Shown here: positions 25,301 to 32,787 of the stretch, one piece after another
How positions within the stretch are numbered: the first letter of the stretch is position 1
Layout: each line of letters starts with the position of its first letter
Assembly (NCBI GenBank): GCA_049323835.1
Contig: JBMOOJ010000089.1
Span: 27,167-91,166, forward strand
Source: SG-bin9 sp049323835
GTDB lineage: Bacteria > Pseudomonadota > Alphaproteobacteria > Rhizobiales > Xanthobacteraceae
Direction: 5' to 3'
DNA length: 64,000 bases
Translations under genes and position numbers: made by a program
Notes under the pieces: generated by a model
Told to the model about the DNA's origin: nothing
Database searches by the model: none
Seen by the model: only the letters and a program-made list of their open reading frames with translations

Positions 25301-26304
25301 ACCGACCACGGCGCACCTGACGTTTGCTTCAGCGCGTTGTCGACGCCGGGCTGCACCACGCATTCGCCGGCCCGCAGGTCGTTGCCGAACCACGCGACCA
25401 CCAGCGCGATGCGCTCGAGTTGCGGGCAGATCGCTTGCAGATCGTCCAGCGCGCCGAGAACGTCGTTGCTCGCATAGGTAACGTGACGATTTTCCGGAGC
25501 GGATTGGCCCGGCCCGAGCAGTTGCACGCGCGTCTCGGTGTCGTAACCGAACTCGGTCGTGCCGGGGATGAGCGTCACCGCCCGCACCATCGTTTCGAGG
25601 CGGCCGATCGGACGGATGATCTCGAATGACAGCTGCGGAATGCGATTGCCGAACTCCGCGAGCGGCAGATGCTCGAACACGACATACGCGAGACCGCGAT
25701 AGGCCGGCGCATTCCCCGCACCTTCCTTCGCGACGATCAGGCCGTCCGGCTCCTGTGCTTCATCGCCGCGATAGACGCGGAAGTTGATCGCTGCCGTATC
25801 GAGCGGCTTGCCGTCGGCCCAGACCCGGCCGATGCGCGCGATCACGCCTTCGCAGAGACCGACGGCGAAGTTCGCGTAGTATGCATAGGTCGTCGTGGTC
25901 GTGACGGTCGCCGGCGTTGTCGCGCCTCCGCCACCGCCTGAATCGCCGTTGAAGATATCGCCCTTGCCGCCGCGTCCGCCGGTGGTGCCGCCGCCCGACG
26001 TTTCGCTGCGCGTCGAGACGACTTCCTCGAGCCGCGTCGCCCAGATCACCTGGCCGGACAGTCGCGCGCGTCCGTACACGCGCGGAACGGGCGTGCCCTC
26101 GGAGGCAGCCATTACATCGAGGTCGGTCAGCCGCGGCCCTTCGATGTTGCGCGTCTTCGGATCGGCCTTGCCGCCGCCGAAGAGCGCGCGATCGATCAGG
26201 TTGCCGCCGATCGCACCGGCAATGCGTCCGCCAAATGCGCCGACGATCCCGAAGGCCTTACCGCCGAGCGAGCCGCCGACGGCAGAGAGAACAAGCGCAG
26301 CCAT
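22387..26304 (-). CDS. GTA host-specificity/baseplate megaprotein (gp15-type, rcc01698 family)
   Basis: 1305 residues from the ATG at 26304, whose A is the last base of the upstream stop. N-terminal Gly/Ala-rich membrane-active stretch (LSAVGGSLGGKAFGIVGAFGG), then a phage-tail hub region, a GTA TIM-barrel domain (about 430-760, with VTYGADWTEYG, GIDYYAPLADWRDE and PIWLTEIGCPAVDKG), a phage tail-3 type domain (EVSFGYTDATTDYRRA) and a C-terminal fibronectin-like part. In RcGTA this protein forms the tip through which DNA passes and contacts the recipient. Length and domain order are normal and no frameshift is visible, which supports a maintained gene. Confidence 0.95.
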   Translation of the reverse strand: MAALVLSAVGGSLGGKAFGIVGAFGGRIAGAIGGNLIDRALFGGGKADPKTRNIEGPRLTDLDVMAASEGTPVPRVYGRARLSGQVIWATRLEEVVSTRSETSGGGTTGGRGGKGDIFNGDSGGGGGATTPATVTTTTTYAYYANFAVGLCEGVIARIGRVWADGKPLDTAAINFRVYRGDEAQEPDGLIVAKEGAGNAPAYRGLAYVVFEHLPLAEFGNRIPQLSFEIIRPIGRLETMVRAVTLIPGTTEFGYDTETRVQLLGPGQSAPENRHVTYASNDVLGALDDLQAICPQLERIALVVAWFGNDLRAGECVVQPGVDNALKQTSGAPWSVAGATRAGAHLVSLVDGRPAFGGTPSDDTVIRLIDEIKRRGLKVTLYPFVMMDVPADNGRTNPYTGTAPQPPYPWRGRITCDPAPGQPGSPQGTATAAAQVANFFATYRPMVLHYANLSVAAGGVHAFLIGSELAALTRVRSGAGIYPAVEHLVSLAAEVKAIVGSATVTYGADWTEYGAHVIDDDASEVRFPLDPLWASGAIDAVGIDYYAPLADWRDEADHLDAAIASSTYDLDYLGANLSRGQAYDWYYPDAGARADQDRVPITDGLGKPWTFRQKDLWNWWSNAHYERVAHAELGSPTAWVPRSKPIWLTEIGCPAVDKGANQPSVFPDPKSSESFFPYFSNAQRDDLIQRRMLEAALKTFDPAFGANDVFNPVSPLYGERMIDPSAIHLWTWDARPYPVFPVAEDIWSDAGNWRTGHWLTGRLGSAPLDDLVAAILRDSNVTGADTSGLRDSCDGYVVDRPMPPRAMIEPLAMAYAFDATAADGTLRFVQRGGRPVAEIGEDDLVAPDRGSLAQLTRSQETELPREVSFGYTDATTDYRRAAVTSRRLVGGSNRTTRADFSIVTDDAAASRRSDIWLQDLWAGRENAEFALGAKYLALTPGDVIGLTVNGRRRLVEIDALTDTQSRQVRARSIDPEVFSVPLSLPRRRTAAVPHAIGPVRVEVLDLPALELSMPPVLTRLAVFADPWPGSVNVWRSLDGASFDKAAVALAPSIMGETLDPLPRGPTSRWDHATQFRVKLYGGGLTSVSDAKVLESANAAAVRTADGVWEVLQFAHAELMDERTYRLSRLLRGQAGSEYAIAELVPAGAPFVLLDDHLVPIARGLGMLARPLSLRIAPGGRSHSDPAAVAVTVTPRATAIMPLSPVHLTAARAADGIHLRWIRRARVNGDNWAIEPPLGEDSEAYVAEILSGAAVVRRLEVTSPAAIYTTADELADFGAPLASLHVRIAQVSAQTGPGHLTEATLNL

Positions 26305-26741
26305 CAGTCCGTCACTCCGGGAAAACCGAATGCGTACGCAATCCGCCGGCGCCACCAGGGCGCAAGCGCGACCTCGCAGACCGATGCGCCGTCATGCGCA
26401 TGGATCATGCGGCCGTCGTCACTGACGATCGCCGCATGCTTGGCGACGAAGCCCGCGCGCCAGCGAAACAGCAGCACGTCGCCAGCGGCCACGTTCGCGA
26501 CATCGATCGGGACAAGATGACGGAAGCCGGCATCCGCCAGCGCCTCGTCCCCGGTCGCCTCGGCCCAGTCCGGCGCATAGGCACGCACCGGCTCAGGCTC
26601 GTCGCCGATCAGGTTGCGCCAGACGCCGCGGATAAGGCCAAGGCAATCGCAGCCGACGCCTTTCACCGACGCCTGATGGCGATAGCGCGTGCCGATCCAG
26701 CTTCGCGCCTCGATGACGATGGCGGAACGGGTCAAGGACAT
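26304..26741 (-). CDS. GTA NlpC/P60 peptidase (gp14)
   Basis: 145 residues from the ATG at 26741. Catalytic Cys in GVGCDCLGLIRGVW and His in FVAKHAAIVS, the NlpC/P60 papain-like fold. It is the GTA cell-wall peptidase that probably opens peptidoglycan of the recipient at entry. Lies between the DUF2163 gene and the megaprotein gene, the canonical GTA order. Confidence 0.93.
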   Translation of the reverse strand: MSLTRSAIVIEARSWIGTRYRHQASVKGVGCDCLGLIRGVWRNLIGDEPEPVRAYAPDWAEATGDEALADAGFRHLVPIDVANVAAGDVLLFRWRAGFVAKHAAIVSDDGRMIHAHDGASVCEVALAPWWRRRIAYAFGFPGVTD

Positions 26742-26788
26742 GAAGAAGCTCTGATGACAGGGGCAGGTGCGCCGGTAAGCAGGAAACG

Positions 26789-27691
26789 TCAGACGCCCTC
26801 GATCTGCATCGACCCGCCATCGTTTCCGGGCGTACCGGAAACCGGATAGCTGATGACAAAGTCGTTGCCGGGGATATGGGGAAAGCCGCGGAAGTTGGCG
26901 CTGTTGCCGAACACGTCGCGGCAGGTCGCGAATTGCTTGTCGCAGCCGGCGGTGACCGTGAACGCATCGCCCTCGGCGATCGGCTCTGGCATCGCCTGCC
27001 ACAGCGACAGACGCACGCCATGATCGGTCAGGCGGTGATCCTTGATCTCCATCGCAAGGCCCGCATTGCCGCCGCTGGTCCAGCTCACGCGGCCGCCGGT
27101 GAACAAACCCCCCGCAAACGCATCGAGCCCCGAGACGAAAACAATCGACGTTCCCGCGAGCGCCGCCACCGAACCCGCGCCATGAAAGCCCACGGTGCCG
27201 AGATTGAACTTGCAGCGCTGATCGCCGAGATCGGCGCTGCACTTGCCGGTGTAGAGACGGCCGCTGTCCTGCGCGAGCGCATCGGCGAGGCCGCGCAGCT
27301 CGACGGTGAACGCCTGCCCTTCCCGTTTCACTTCGCCGAGCGTTCCCCGCGCCGTCAGAAGACGCAGCGACACGTCGCTCCAGTCGACCAGCCATGTCTC
27401 GATCGCCGCTGCGTCGTAGCGCCCGCCCGCAAGATCGTGCTCGTTCAGCGCATCATCGTCGAACGCACCGGCGATCTCGCTGCCGCCGGCGGACAGATCG
27501 AAGCGGCTCGTCGCCTCCGATCCGGAGAAGCCTGTGCCGGCGCGAAATGTCACGCCGCCGAAAGTAAGATCGTTGTCATGATCGGTGAAACCGAGCACGG
27601 TGCCGTCGCGCCGGATGATCTTCCAGCAATGCGCCAGCGTCGTTACGCCGGAATCGAGCTTCGTTTGCAGAGCGAGCGGGACAGATCTCAT
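26789..27691 (-). CDS. DUF2163 GTA tail protein (gp13)
   Basis: 300 residues. The N-terminus (LQTKLDSGVTTLAHCWKIIRRDG, LGFTDHDNDLTFGG) and the C-terminal phage-BR0599-like part (CDKQFATCRDVFGNSANFRGFPHIPGND) are the two halves of the DUF2163/GTA gp13 family. A cluster of Cys residues (KCSADLGDQRCKFNL, GCDKQFATC) probably binds a metal, as in the iron-sulfur hub proteins of RcGTA. Start at 27691 overlaps DUF2460 by 4 bases. Confidence 0.93.
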   Translation of the reverse strand: MRSVPLALQTKLDSGVTTLAHCWKIIRRDGTVLGFTDHDNDLTFGGVTFRAGTGFSGSEATSRFDLSAGGSEIAGAFDDDALNEHDLAGGRYDAAAIETWLVDWSDVSLRLLTARGTLGEVKREGQAFTVELRGLADALAQDSGRLYTGKCSADLGDQRCKFNLGTVGFHGAGSVAALAGTSIVFVSGLDAFAGGLFTGGRVSWTSGGNAGLAMEIKDHRLTDHGVRLSLWQAMPEPIAEGDAFTVTAGCDKQFATCRDVFGNSANFRGFPHIPGNDFVISYPVSGTPGNDGGSMQIEGV

Positions 27692-28332
27692 GGCCGGATC
27701 TCCACCAGTGGAATTTTTGGAATGGCCCCGGCTTCGAACGCCGAAAGATCGACTTCGAGATAGTCGGTGTCGAACCGCACCGGCACGTCGAACTGAAATC
27801 CCGCAGTGACGCTCGCGCCTGCGCCAGGCACGTGTCCCGCGAGAAACGTCACCAGCCCCGTGGTCGGGTCGCAGGTGAAATCGATGCCGCTCACCTTCTC
27901 GGCGCCGGCGACGGCCACGCGCACCGAGCCCGCGACCGGCTTCGCGATCGGCCGTGCATAGACGGCGTGAACGCTGCCGTAAGACTTGACGAGCTGAAAC
28001 TGCGCGCGGCTGCCGTCGCCGCTCCCGATCACCTGATCGAGCGGCGTCACCGGCGCAGCAGGCGATGCGGACGAATGATCCAGCCGGTCGCGCCAGCGAA
28101 AGCCGTGCAACTGCCCGCGCCGCTCCTCGAAGAACGCAACCACCGTCTGCAGCGCATCGAGCGTCTTCACGCCGTAGCCCGCATCGAAGCGGCGGCGCGA
28201 ATGCGCCCAGCGGGCGTTGCGCTCTTCGCGCCCCGAACCGAACGTGACAATCTCGGTGCGCCGTTCCGGCCCGCCCGCGCTTTTCAGTGCGATGTCGAGC
28301 GGAAACAGCACCTCATGGAAAGCTGCGGTCAT
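27688..28332 (-). CDS. DUF2460 GTA tail protein (gp12, distal tail)
   Basis: 214 residues. Begins AFHEVLFPLDIALKSAGGPERR and contains ARWAHSRRRFDAGYGVKTL and GFRWRDRLDH, signatures of DUF2460, the distal tail protein that joins tail tube and baseplate hub in GTAs and related siphophages. Ends in DYLEVDLSAFEAGAIPKIPLVEIRP. Overlaps neighbours on both sides. Confidence 0.93.
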   Translation of the reverse strand: MTAAFHEVLFPLDIALKSAGGPERRTEIVTFGSGREERNARWAHSRRRFDAGYGVKTLDALQTVVAFFEERRGQLHGFRWRDRLDHSSASPAAPVTPLDQVIGSGDGSRAQFQLVKSYGSVHAVYARPIAKPVAGSVRVAVAGAEKVSGIDFTCDPTTGLVTFLAGHVPGAGASVTAGFQFDVPVRFDTDYLEVDLSAFEAGAIPKIPLVEIRP

Positions 28333-28901
28333 CAGAGACTCCGCTGCCCGCGCGCCACCGCACGCGCGATCTGGCCGGCGACGTAGGATTCGGAGCGGCG
28401 AAAGCTGTCTGCATCCGGCGTGGCGATGTTGACGACGATGCTGTTGCCGCCGCCTCCGCTGGCTGCAACGCCGAGCCGTCCGTCCGGCGCGCGCCGGAGC
28501 GGCATGATCGCCTCCGGTCCCGCTTCGCCGGCGAGCCCGGTTCCACCGGAGGGCAGCGGAAAATACGTCGGCGATCCGACCACTCCTCCCGACGCGAACG
28601 GCTTGATGCCGCCGCGCGCGAGTTGCGAAAGCGCGACGGGAAGCCCGCTGAGGCCCATCGAGAAGATGCTTCCGAACGGCCCGAACGCATTCGCCACGGT
28701 CTGATTGGACACCTTGAGCGCCAGCGACTTCAGAACGTCGTCGAACTGCTTGCCGCTCGATATCGAACTTGAGAACGCTTGCGTCATCACCGAGGCAAAG
28801 CCGCCGGCGCCGCGCGTCAGCTCGCGCGTCGATGACAGAAGCTTCTGGAGCACGCGATCGGTGTCCTCGCCCTCCCGCGCCACATCCCCTTCAATCGCCA
28901 T
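28332..28901 (-). CDS. Short GTA tape measure protein (gp11)
   Basis: 189 residues. An N-terminal helical part (LQKLLSSTRELTRGAGGFASVM) leads into ARGGIKPFASGGVVGSPTYF and GTGLAGEAGPEAIMPLRR, the conserved C-terminus of phage tape measures. Phage tape measures are usually several times longer; the very short form is characteristic of GTAs, which have short tails. It overlaps the downstream DUF2460 gene by one base. Confidence 0.9.
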   Translation of the reverse strand: MAIEGDVAREGEDTDRVLQKLLSSTRELTRGAGGFASVMTQAFSSSISSGKQFDDVLKSLALKVSNQTVANAFGPFGSIFSMGLSGLPVALSQLARGGIKPFASGGVVGSPTYFPLPSGGTGLAGEAGPEAIMPLRRAPDGRLGVAASGGGGNSIVVNIATPDADSFRRSESYVAGQIARAVARGQRSL

Positions 28902-29100
28902 TCGCGTGGCTCCTTGTGTCCGGGTACCGCGTCATCAGATCGTTCATCGCCGCCCGCGCGATCGGCTTGGGCACGTGTCCGCGCACCGCATGGATGGCGT
29001 GGGCGAGTTCGCGTGGCGTCATCGACCAGAACGCATCTGGCGACAGCTTCAGGATACCGAACCCGAAGCGCATGGCGTCGACCCATGGAAACGGTGTCAT
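28891..29100 (-). CDS. GTA tail assembly chaperone-like protein (DUF2376, rcc01693 family)
   Basis: 69 residues. FPWVDAMRFGFGILKLSPDAFWSMTPRELAHAI is the hallmark of this small GTA family. It follows gp10 with a 1-base overlap and overlaps the tape measure by 11 bases. By position it is the second product of the tail-chaperone pair that sits before a tape measure gene. Confidence 0.88.
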   Translation of the reverse strand: MTPFPWVDAMRFGFGILKLSPDAFWSMTPRELAHAIHAVRGHVPKPIARAAMNDLMTRYPDTRSHANGD

Positions 29101-29414
29101 CAGCTCTCGTCCCCGAACGTCGCCGCGATCAGCGCGGCCGCGACGCGGACGTAACCCGCCGCACCGCCGTCGACCGCCATCGCCGCAACATCCTCGTCGG
29201 TCACGGCTTCGCCCGCACCGCGCAGGCCGGCCGCGATGATCCGCACCAGGTCGTGTGAGGACAACCGCCCCGTTCCGAAGCGCTCCGCCAGCATCGGCAG
29301 GTCGGTCGCGCCGAACGCAGCTTCGAGCTCGGCCAGCGCGCCGAGCGTGAGCACGAGGCGGCGCGGCTTGCCGCCGATGTCGGCATCGATCTCGCCGCGG
29401 TATTTGTTCGCCAT
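29100..29414 (-). CDS. GTA gp10 family protein (tail assembly)
   Basis: 104 residues from the ATG at 29414 (an adjacent ATG at 29417 is equally possible). NKYRGEIDADIGGKPRRLVLTLGALAELEAAFG is the gene transfer agent gp10 signature, with VRIIAAGLRGAGEAVTDEDVAAM after it. Likely the first tail assembly chaperone. Its start overlaps the end of the major tail protein gene. Confidence 0.9.
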   Translation of the reverse strand: MANKYRGEIDADIGGKPRRLVLTLGALAELEAAFGATDLPMLAERFGTGRLSSHDLVRIIAAGLRGAGEAVTDEDVAAMAVDGGAAGYVRVAAALIAATFGDES

Positions 29415-29821
29415 CAAGCAGCCGTAAACGTCAGCGCGCCGGCGGACTCGAGCGCCAGTTCGAACGTCACCTCACCATTGTGCTCGCCGGCGAACTCGAA
29501 GCTCGTGATCTGGAACGCACCCTCGATCGTACCGAAGTCCGGCACGATCACCTGGCATGCCTTCACGACGCCGTCGAAGAACGCCTGCCGCACCGTCGCG
29601 TCCGACGCAGTGTCGCGGAACAGGCCGCGGCCGGAGACCGACGCGCGCTTGACGCCCGCACCTTCCAGCAGTTCGCGCCAGCGCCCGGCGGATTCCGCGT
29701 GCGTGACATCGACCGTCTCCGCATTGAATGCGATCTTGCGGCTGCGCAGACCGGCGACGGTGACGAACCCCGTGCCGTCATGCATCTTCAGCAGCAGATC
29801 CTTGCCCTTCTGTGCGCTCAT
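29414..29821 (-). CDS. Major tail protein, TP901-1 family (gp9)
   Basis: 135 residues. SAQKGKDLLLKMHDGTGFVTVAGLRSRKIAFNAETVDVTH is typical of TP901-1-type major tail tube proteins, with SVSGRGLFRDTASDATVRQAFFDG and a C-terminal GEVTFELALESAGALTF. Forms the tube of the particle. Order gp8-gp9-gp10 as in RcGTA. Confidence 0.94.
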   Translation of the reverse strand: MSAQKGKDLLLKMHDGTGFVTVAGLRSRKIAFNAETVDVTHAESAGRWRELLEGAGVKRASVSGRGLFRDTASDATVRQAFFDGVVKACQVIVPDFGTIEGAFQITSFEFAGEHNGEVTFELALESAGALTFTAA

Positions 29822-29827
29822 GTAGTT

Positions 29828-30235
29828 TCATTCCTCTTCTGTGAGTGCGCGAAAACGAACCAGCGCGTGATAGGTGCGGCCGTCGGCTTCGCGCCGGATG
29901 TCGGCGATGGTGAAGCGCAGATTGACGAGGCGGTGTCCCGGCAAATCGAGCGGCGCATCGTCGAGCGCTTGCAGCAGCGCGCCCGCGATCACATGCGCCT
30001 CGCGATGCCCGCCCTTGCGCGACCAGGCGTGCAGCACGAGCTGATGCTCCTGCACGGCTCCGCCATCCGCGGACGCTTCGCTTAAGCGCGCCTCGCCGAG
30101 CGTCACGTAAGGAAAGTCGGCGCTGCGCGGCGGCTCATCGTAGACATGCGCTCCGCCGAGCGCGGATGTCAGCGCGCCATCCGCACGCAAGGCATCGTAA
30201 ACCGCGGCGCGAAGCGCGACGTGTGCTGCGGGCAT
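29828..30235 (-). CDS. DUF3168 tail terminator-like protein (gp8)
   Basis: 135 residues. AAHVALRAAVYDALRADGALTSALGGAHVYDEPP and PYVTLGEARLSEAS are the DUF3168 family, which caps phage tails and joins them to the head. Six bases separate it from the major tail gene. Confidence 0.92.
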   Translation of the reverse strand: MPAAHVALRAAVYDALRADGALTSALGGAHVYDEPPRSADFPYVTLGEARLSEASADGGAVQEHQLVLHAWSRKGGHREAHVIAGALLQALDDAPLDLPGHRLVNLRFTIADIRREADGRTYHALVRFRALTEEE

Positions 30236-30259
30236 GCGAAGTGTCCTTGTTGAACGGGA

Positions 30260-30580
30260 TCAGTCGATGCGCTGTTCGGCGTCGATCAGAATGAGCCGCC
30301 GGTCGGCGCTCTCGTGGAAGCTCGCGATGCGATAGCTGCGCTCGCCCTGCCGCAGACGATGCCGCAGCGTCAGATCGAGCGGCGCGCGCACGATGATGCG
30401 GAAGCGCAGCGTGACGCCGTCCGCATCGGCCTCGACATCGGTCGTGCTCTTGAGCGGCACGATCGCCGCCCACACGGTGGCGACGCTGACGTAGGTGCGC
30501 ACCTCGCCGCCCTGATCGTCCGGCGTGCCGAGCGGAGCTTCCACCACCACACGCCAGCGCAGATCGCCCGCGTCCGTCAT
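30260..30580 (-). CDS. Head-tail adaptor protein (gp7)
   Basis: 106 residues from the ATG at 30580, which overlaps the end of the upstream connector by 4 bases. LRWRVVVEAPLGTPDDQGGEV, VATVWAAIVPLKSTTDVEAD and GERSYRIASFHESADRRLILIDAEQ mark the phage head-tail joining (HK97 gp10/SPP1 gp16-like) family. A frame open to 31249 is an artefact. Confidence 0.92.
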   Translation of the reverse strand: MTDAGDLRWRVVVEAPLGTPDDQGGEVRTYVSVATVWAAIVPLKSTTDVEADADGVTLRFRIIVRAPLDLTLRHRLRQGERSYRIASFHESADRRLILIDAEQRID

Positions 30581-31146
30581 AGCGACAACACCCGGAAAGA
30601 GTTGAGGATGGCGGTGACGACGGCCGGCATCATCTGCACCGACTGTCCGATCGCGACCTGGCCGCGGTTGTCGTACCAGTGCGCCGTCAGCACGCGAATG
30701 GCCTGACGCAACGCATCCGGAACATCCGTCGCCGCCGTGCCGTAGCCGAGCTGGATATCGAGCTCGATGCCCGCGACCGCGCGGCCCGGCTGCGGTAACG
30801 CCCAGGCCGGCGCCGCGACAACATCGGCCGCCTTGTCGAGAACGAAGGTTGCCGTATCGATTGAAGCCGCATTTCCGTCCGCATCGAACACGCGCACAGC
30901 AATCAGCGCCCGCAACGGTCCCGTGCGCAGGCGCAGACGCCCGTCGGGCGGCCACGTATCCAGGCCGTATCGCCAGGTCTGTGCGATCAGCGCACGGCGC
31001 GTGATGGCTTCCACATGGCTGCGCGCCGCCGCGATCAGCGACGCGATCACCGCGTCGTCGTCGCCGGTCTCGACCCGCAGGTAGCTCTTTGCCTCTGCCA
31101 CCGTCAGCGGCTCGAGCGCCGGTGCGCTCAGTAATGTTGCGGCCAT
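30577..31146 (-). CDS. Head-tail connector (gp6, phiE125 gp8 family)
   Basis: 189 residues from the ATG at 31146, with GGAG seven bases upstream; an ATG at 31206 would add 20 residues without a ribosome site. EPLTVAEAKSYLRVETGDDDAVIASLIAAARSHVE is the classic connector N-terminus, followed by YGLDTWPPDGRLRLRTGPL and a C-terminal ALRQAIRVLTAHWYDNRG. In a standard GTA cluster this gene follows capsid directly; here 5.4 kb of cargo separates them. Confidence 0.93.
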   Translation of the reverse strand: MAATLLSAPALEPLTVAEAKSYLRVETGDDDAVIASLIAAARSHVEAITRRALIAQTWRYGLDTWPPDGRLRLRTGPLRALIAVRVFDADGNAASIDTATFVLDKAADVVAAPAWALPQPGRAVAGIELDIQLGYGTAATDVPDALRQAIRVLTAHWYDNRGQVAIGQSVQMMPAVVTAILNSFRVLSL

Positions 31147-31199
31147 GCCCGCTCCTTTTTCTGATGTTGACAAAGCTTTCGCGGCGCGGCTCAACGAAG

Positions 31200-31247
31200 G
31201 CGTCATCCTGAGGAGGCCGCGCGAGCGGCCGTCTCGAAGGATGACGC
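31200..31247. repeat. REP-type palindrome, GTCATCCTGAGG family
   Basis: GCGTCATCCTGAGG and TCTCGAAGGATGACGC form the outer arms of a stem-loop with an inner GCGCGAGCGG segment. The same family is at 40428-40470. Palindromes of this type are common between genes in Bradyrhizobium and relatives. Confidence 0.85.
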
Positions 31248-31267
31248 ATCGCTGAAACGGTTACCTG

Positions 31268-32026
31268 ATGTTCAAACGTATCGCCGCTCTTGCCGTCACC
31301 ATGTTCACATTGTCCGTCTCAGCGCATGCGCTGGTCGGCGGCGCGGCCGCAGACAGGGACGGCAATGGCAAAAGCGTCGTCACCATCGTCGGCTCGCGCG
31401 GCAACTTGTGCTCGGGCGCGCTGATCGCCGCCGATGTCGTGCTCACGGCCGCGCACTGTGTGCCGGCGGGCGCGACCTACAAGATCGTCATTCCCGGCGA
31501 GAGCCCGCCGCGCCTGATCGACGTCAAGCGCGTGGCCTCGCATCCGCAGTTCAATGCGCAGGGCATCGCCGCGCATCGCGCCAGCGCCGACGTGGCGCTG
31601 CTGCAAGCGGCCGAGCCCCTCACCCGCTCGCGCACGATCGCGCCGACCGCGACACCCTCGACACCGATCCAGGCCGGCAACCGCTATGCGATCGCGGGCG
31701 TCGGCGTCACCGTGCGCGGCGACGGCCGCAGCGGCGGCACCGTGCGCCGCGCCTCGCTGGTTGCGACGAGCAAGCCGGGCACGTTGCAGATCCGCCTGGT
31801 CGATCCGGCAACGGACAACAAGAGCGCCGGCCTCGGCGCCTGCACCGGCGACTCGGGTGGACCCGTGTTCGAAAACCAAAACGGCCGCGATGTCATCGTC
31901 GGCGTGGTCAGCTGGTCGACGGCGCCGAACAACGCCGGCGGCTGCGGCGGCCTCACCGGCACAACGCCGCTCTCGCTCTATCGCGGCTGGATCGTCGAAA
32001 CGATGAAGGCGTGGAGCGGACGCTGA
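31268..32026 (+). CDS. Secreted trypsin-like serine protease (S1 family)
   Basis: 252 residues. N-terminal signal peptide (RIAALAVTMFTLSVSAHA), then a chymotrypsin-fold domain with the triad His in LTAAHCVPAG, Asp in RASADVALLQ, Ser in CTGDSGGPVF, and a Cys pair able to form a disulfide near the active Ser. It is transcribed against the GTA genes and placed between connector gp6 and the toxin array, so it is cargo and not part of the particle backbone. Substrate unknown. A role in particle maturation or defence is possible but unsupported. Confidence 0.85.
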   Translation: MFKRIAALAVTMFTLSVSAHALVGGAAADRDGNGKSVVTIVGSRGNLCSGALIAADVVLTAAHCVPAGATYKIVIPGESPPRLIDVKRVASHPQFNAQGIAAHRASADVALLQAAEPLTRSRTIAPTATPSTPIQAGNRYAIAGVGVTVRGDGRSGGTVRRASLVATSKPGTLQIRLVDPATDNKSAGLGACTGDSGGPVFENQNGRDVIVGVVSWSTAPNNAGGCGGLTGTTPLSLYRGWIVETMKAWSGR

Positions 32027-32170
32027 GCGCCGTCACTCCGTTTCAGCAACGTAACCTGAATCGCCTCTTCATCCGGTGTTCATCTGCACGGGCCGACAGT
32101 CATGTGCGTCGGCGCGTGGAACCGATTGGGGCTGCCGGCCGTTCTGCATATCAACCTGAGGAGGACACCC

Positions 32171-32437
32171 ATGAAGAAGCTTCTGATCGGCGCAGCTTTC
32201 GCACTCCCGTTCATCGCCATGTCAGCCCCCGCAAGCGCAATGCCGCGCACGCCGCTTGAAGTCATCGCCGGCGACACGGCGTCGGTGGCAGATATCATCG
32301 AAGTCAAAGGCGGTCGTGGCCGTGGACACGGCTGGGGCCGCGGACATGGCCGCGCGCACGGCTGGAGCCGCGGACGCAAGGTCGGCTGGCGCGGCCGTGG
32401 CTGCCCTCCGGGCCTGCGGATGCAAGGCCGCTGTTGA
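32171..32437 (+). CDS. Small secreted Gly/Arg/His-rich protein
   Basis: 88 residues from the ATG at 32171, preceded by GAGGA. Signal peptide (KKLLIGAAFALPFIAMSAPASA), then DTASVADIIEVKGG and a basic repeat region (GRGHGWGRGHGRAHGWSRGR) ending in GCPPGLRMQGRC with two Cys. Function unknown. The high positive charge could favour DNA, metal or cell-surface binding. A start at 32102 would hide the signal peptide and is rejected. Confidence 0.7.
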   Translation: MKKLLIGAAFALPFIAMSAPASAMPRTPLEVIAGDTASVADIIEVKGGRGRGHGWGRGHGRAHGWSRGRKVGWRGRGCPPGLRMQGRC

Positions 32438-32454
32438 GCTGAACGATCCGGCAC

Positions 32455-32489
32455 CGGGCACGCAGATGTTCACGCTGTCTGCGTGCCCG
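32455..32489. terminator. Hairpin between convergent genes
   Basis: A perfect 12-bp stem (CGGGCACGCAGA / TCTGCGTGCCCG, 11-base loop) lies between the Gly/Arg-rich gene (plus) and the last gene of the toxin array (minus). No T run on either side, so it is only a possible bidirectional terminator. Confidence 0.5.
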
Positions 32490-32537
32490 CGCGGCGGACT
32501 GTACTCAACGCACATCGTCCCCGCGCAGTACCCGGCT

Positions 32538-32780
32538 TCACTTTTTAGAGGAACGCTTCTTGCGCAATGCCTTCCTGAAATCCAGCAACGCCTCGAACTT
32601 ATCCTTCTCGTGGAGATAGTAGCACTCGTCGGGTTCATTCCACTTCGTCGTGGTCCGGGTAGCTGGAGCACCTGCAAGCTCCCTGAGAAATGCTTTGCCC
32701 TGCCGATGCTCGTCCTCATCACGCCACGATATGGTCATCACTACACCTGTCACATAGAGTTCAGTCTTGAACTTCGACAT
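32538..32780 (-). CDS. Candidate immunity protein for the RNase A-like toxin
   Basis: 80 residues, not recognised. It has a strand-rich start (KTELYVTGVVMTISWRDEDEHR), an Asp/Glu-rich middle (NEPDECYYLHEKDKFEALLDF) and a basic end (RKALRKKRSSKK). It starts seven bases after the toxin stop in the same direction, which is the usual place for a cognate immunity gene. Base composition is more AT-rich than the GTA genes. The immunity role is inferred from position only. Confidence 0.6.
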   Translation of the reverse strand: MSKFKTELYVTGVVMTISWRDEDEHRQGKAFLRELAGAPATRTTTKWNEPDECYYLHEKDKFEALLDFRKALRKKRSSKK

Positions 32781-32787
32781 GATGCTA

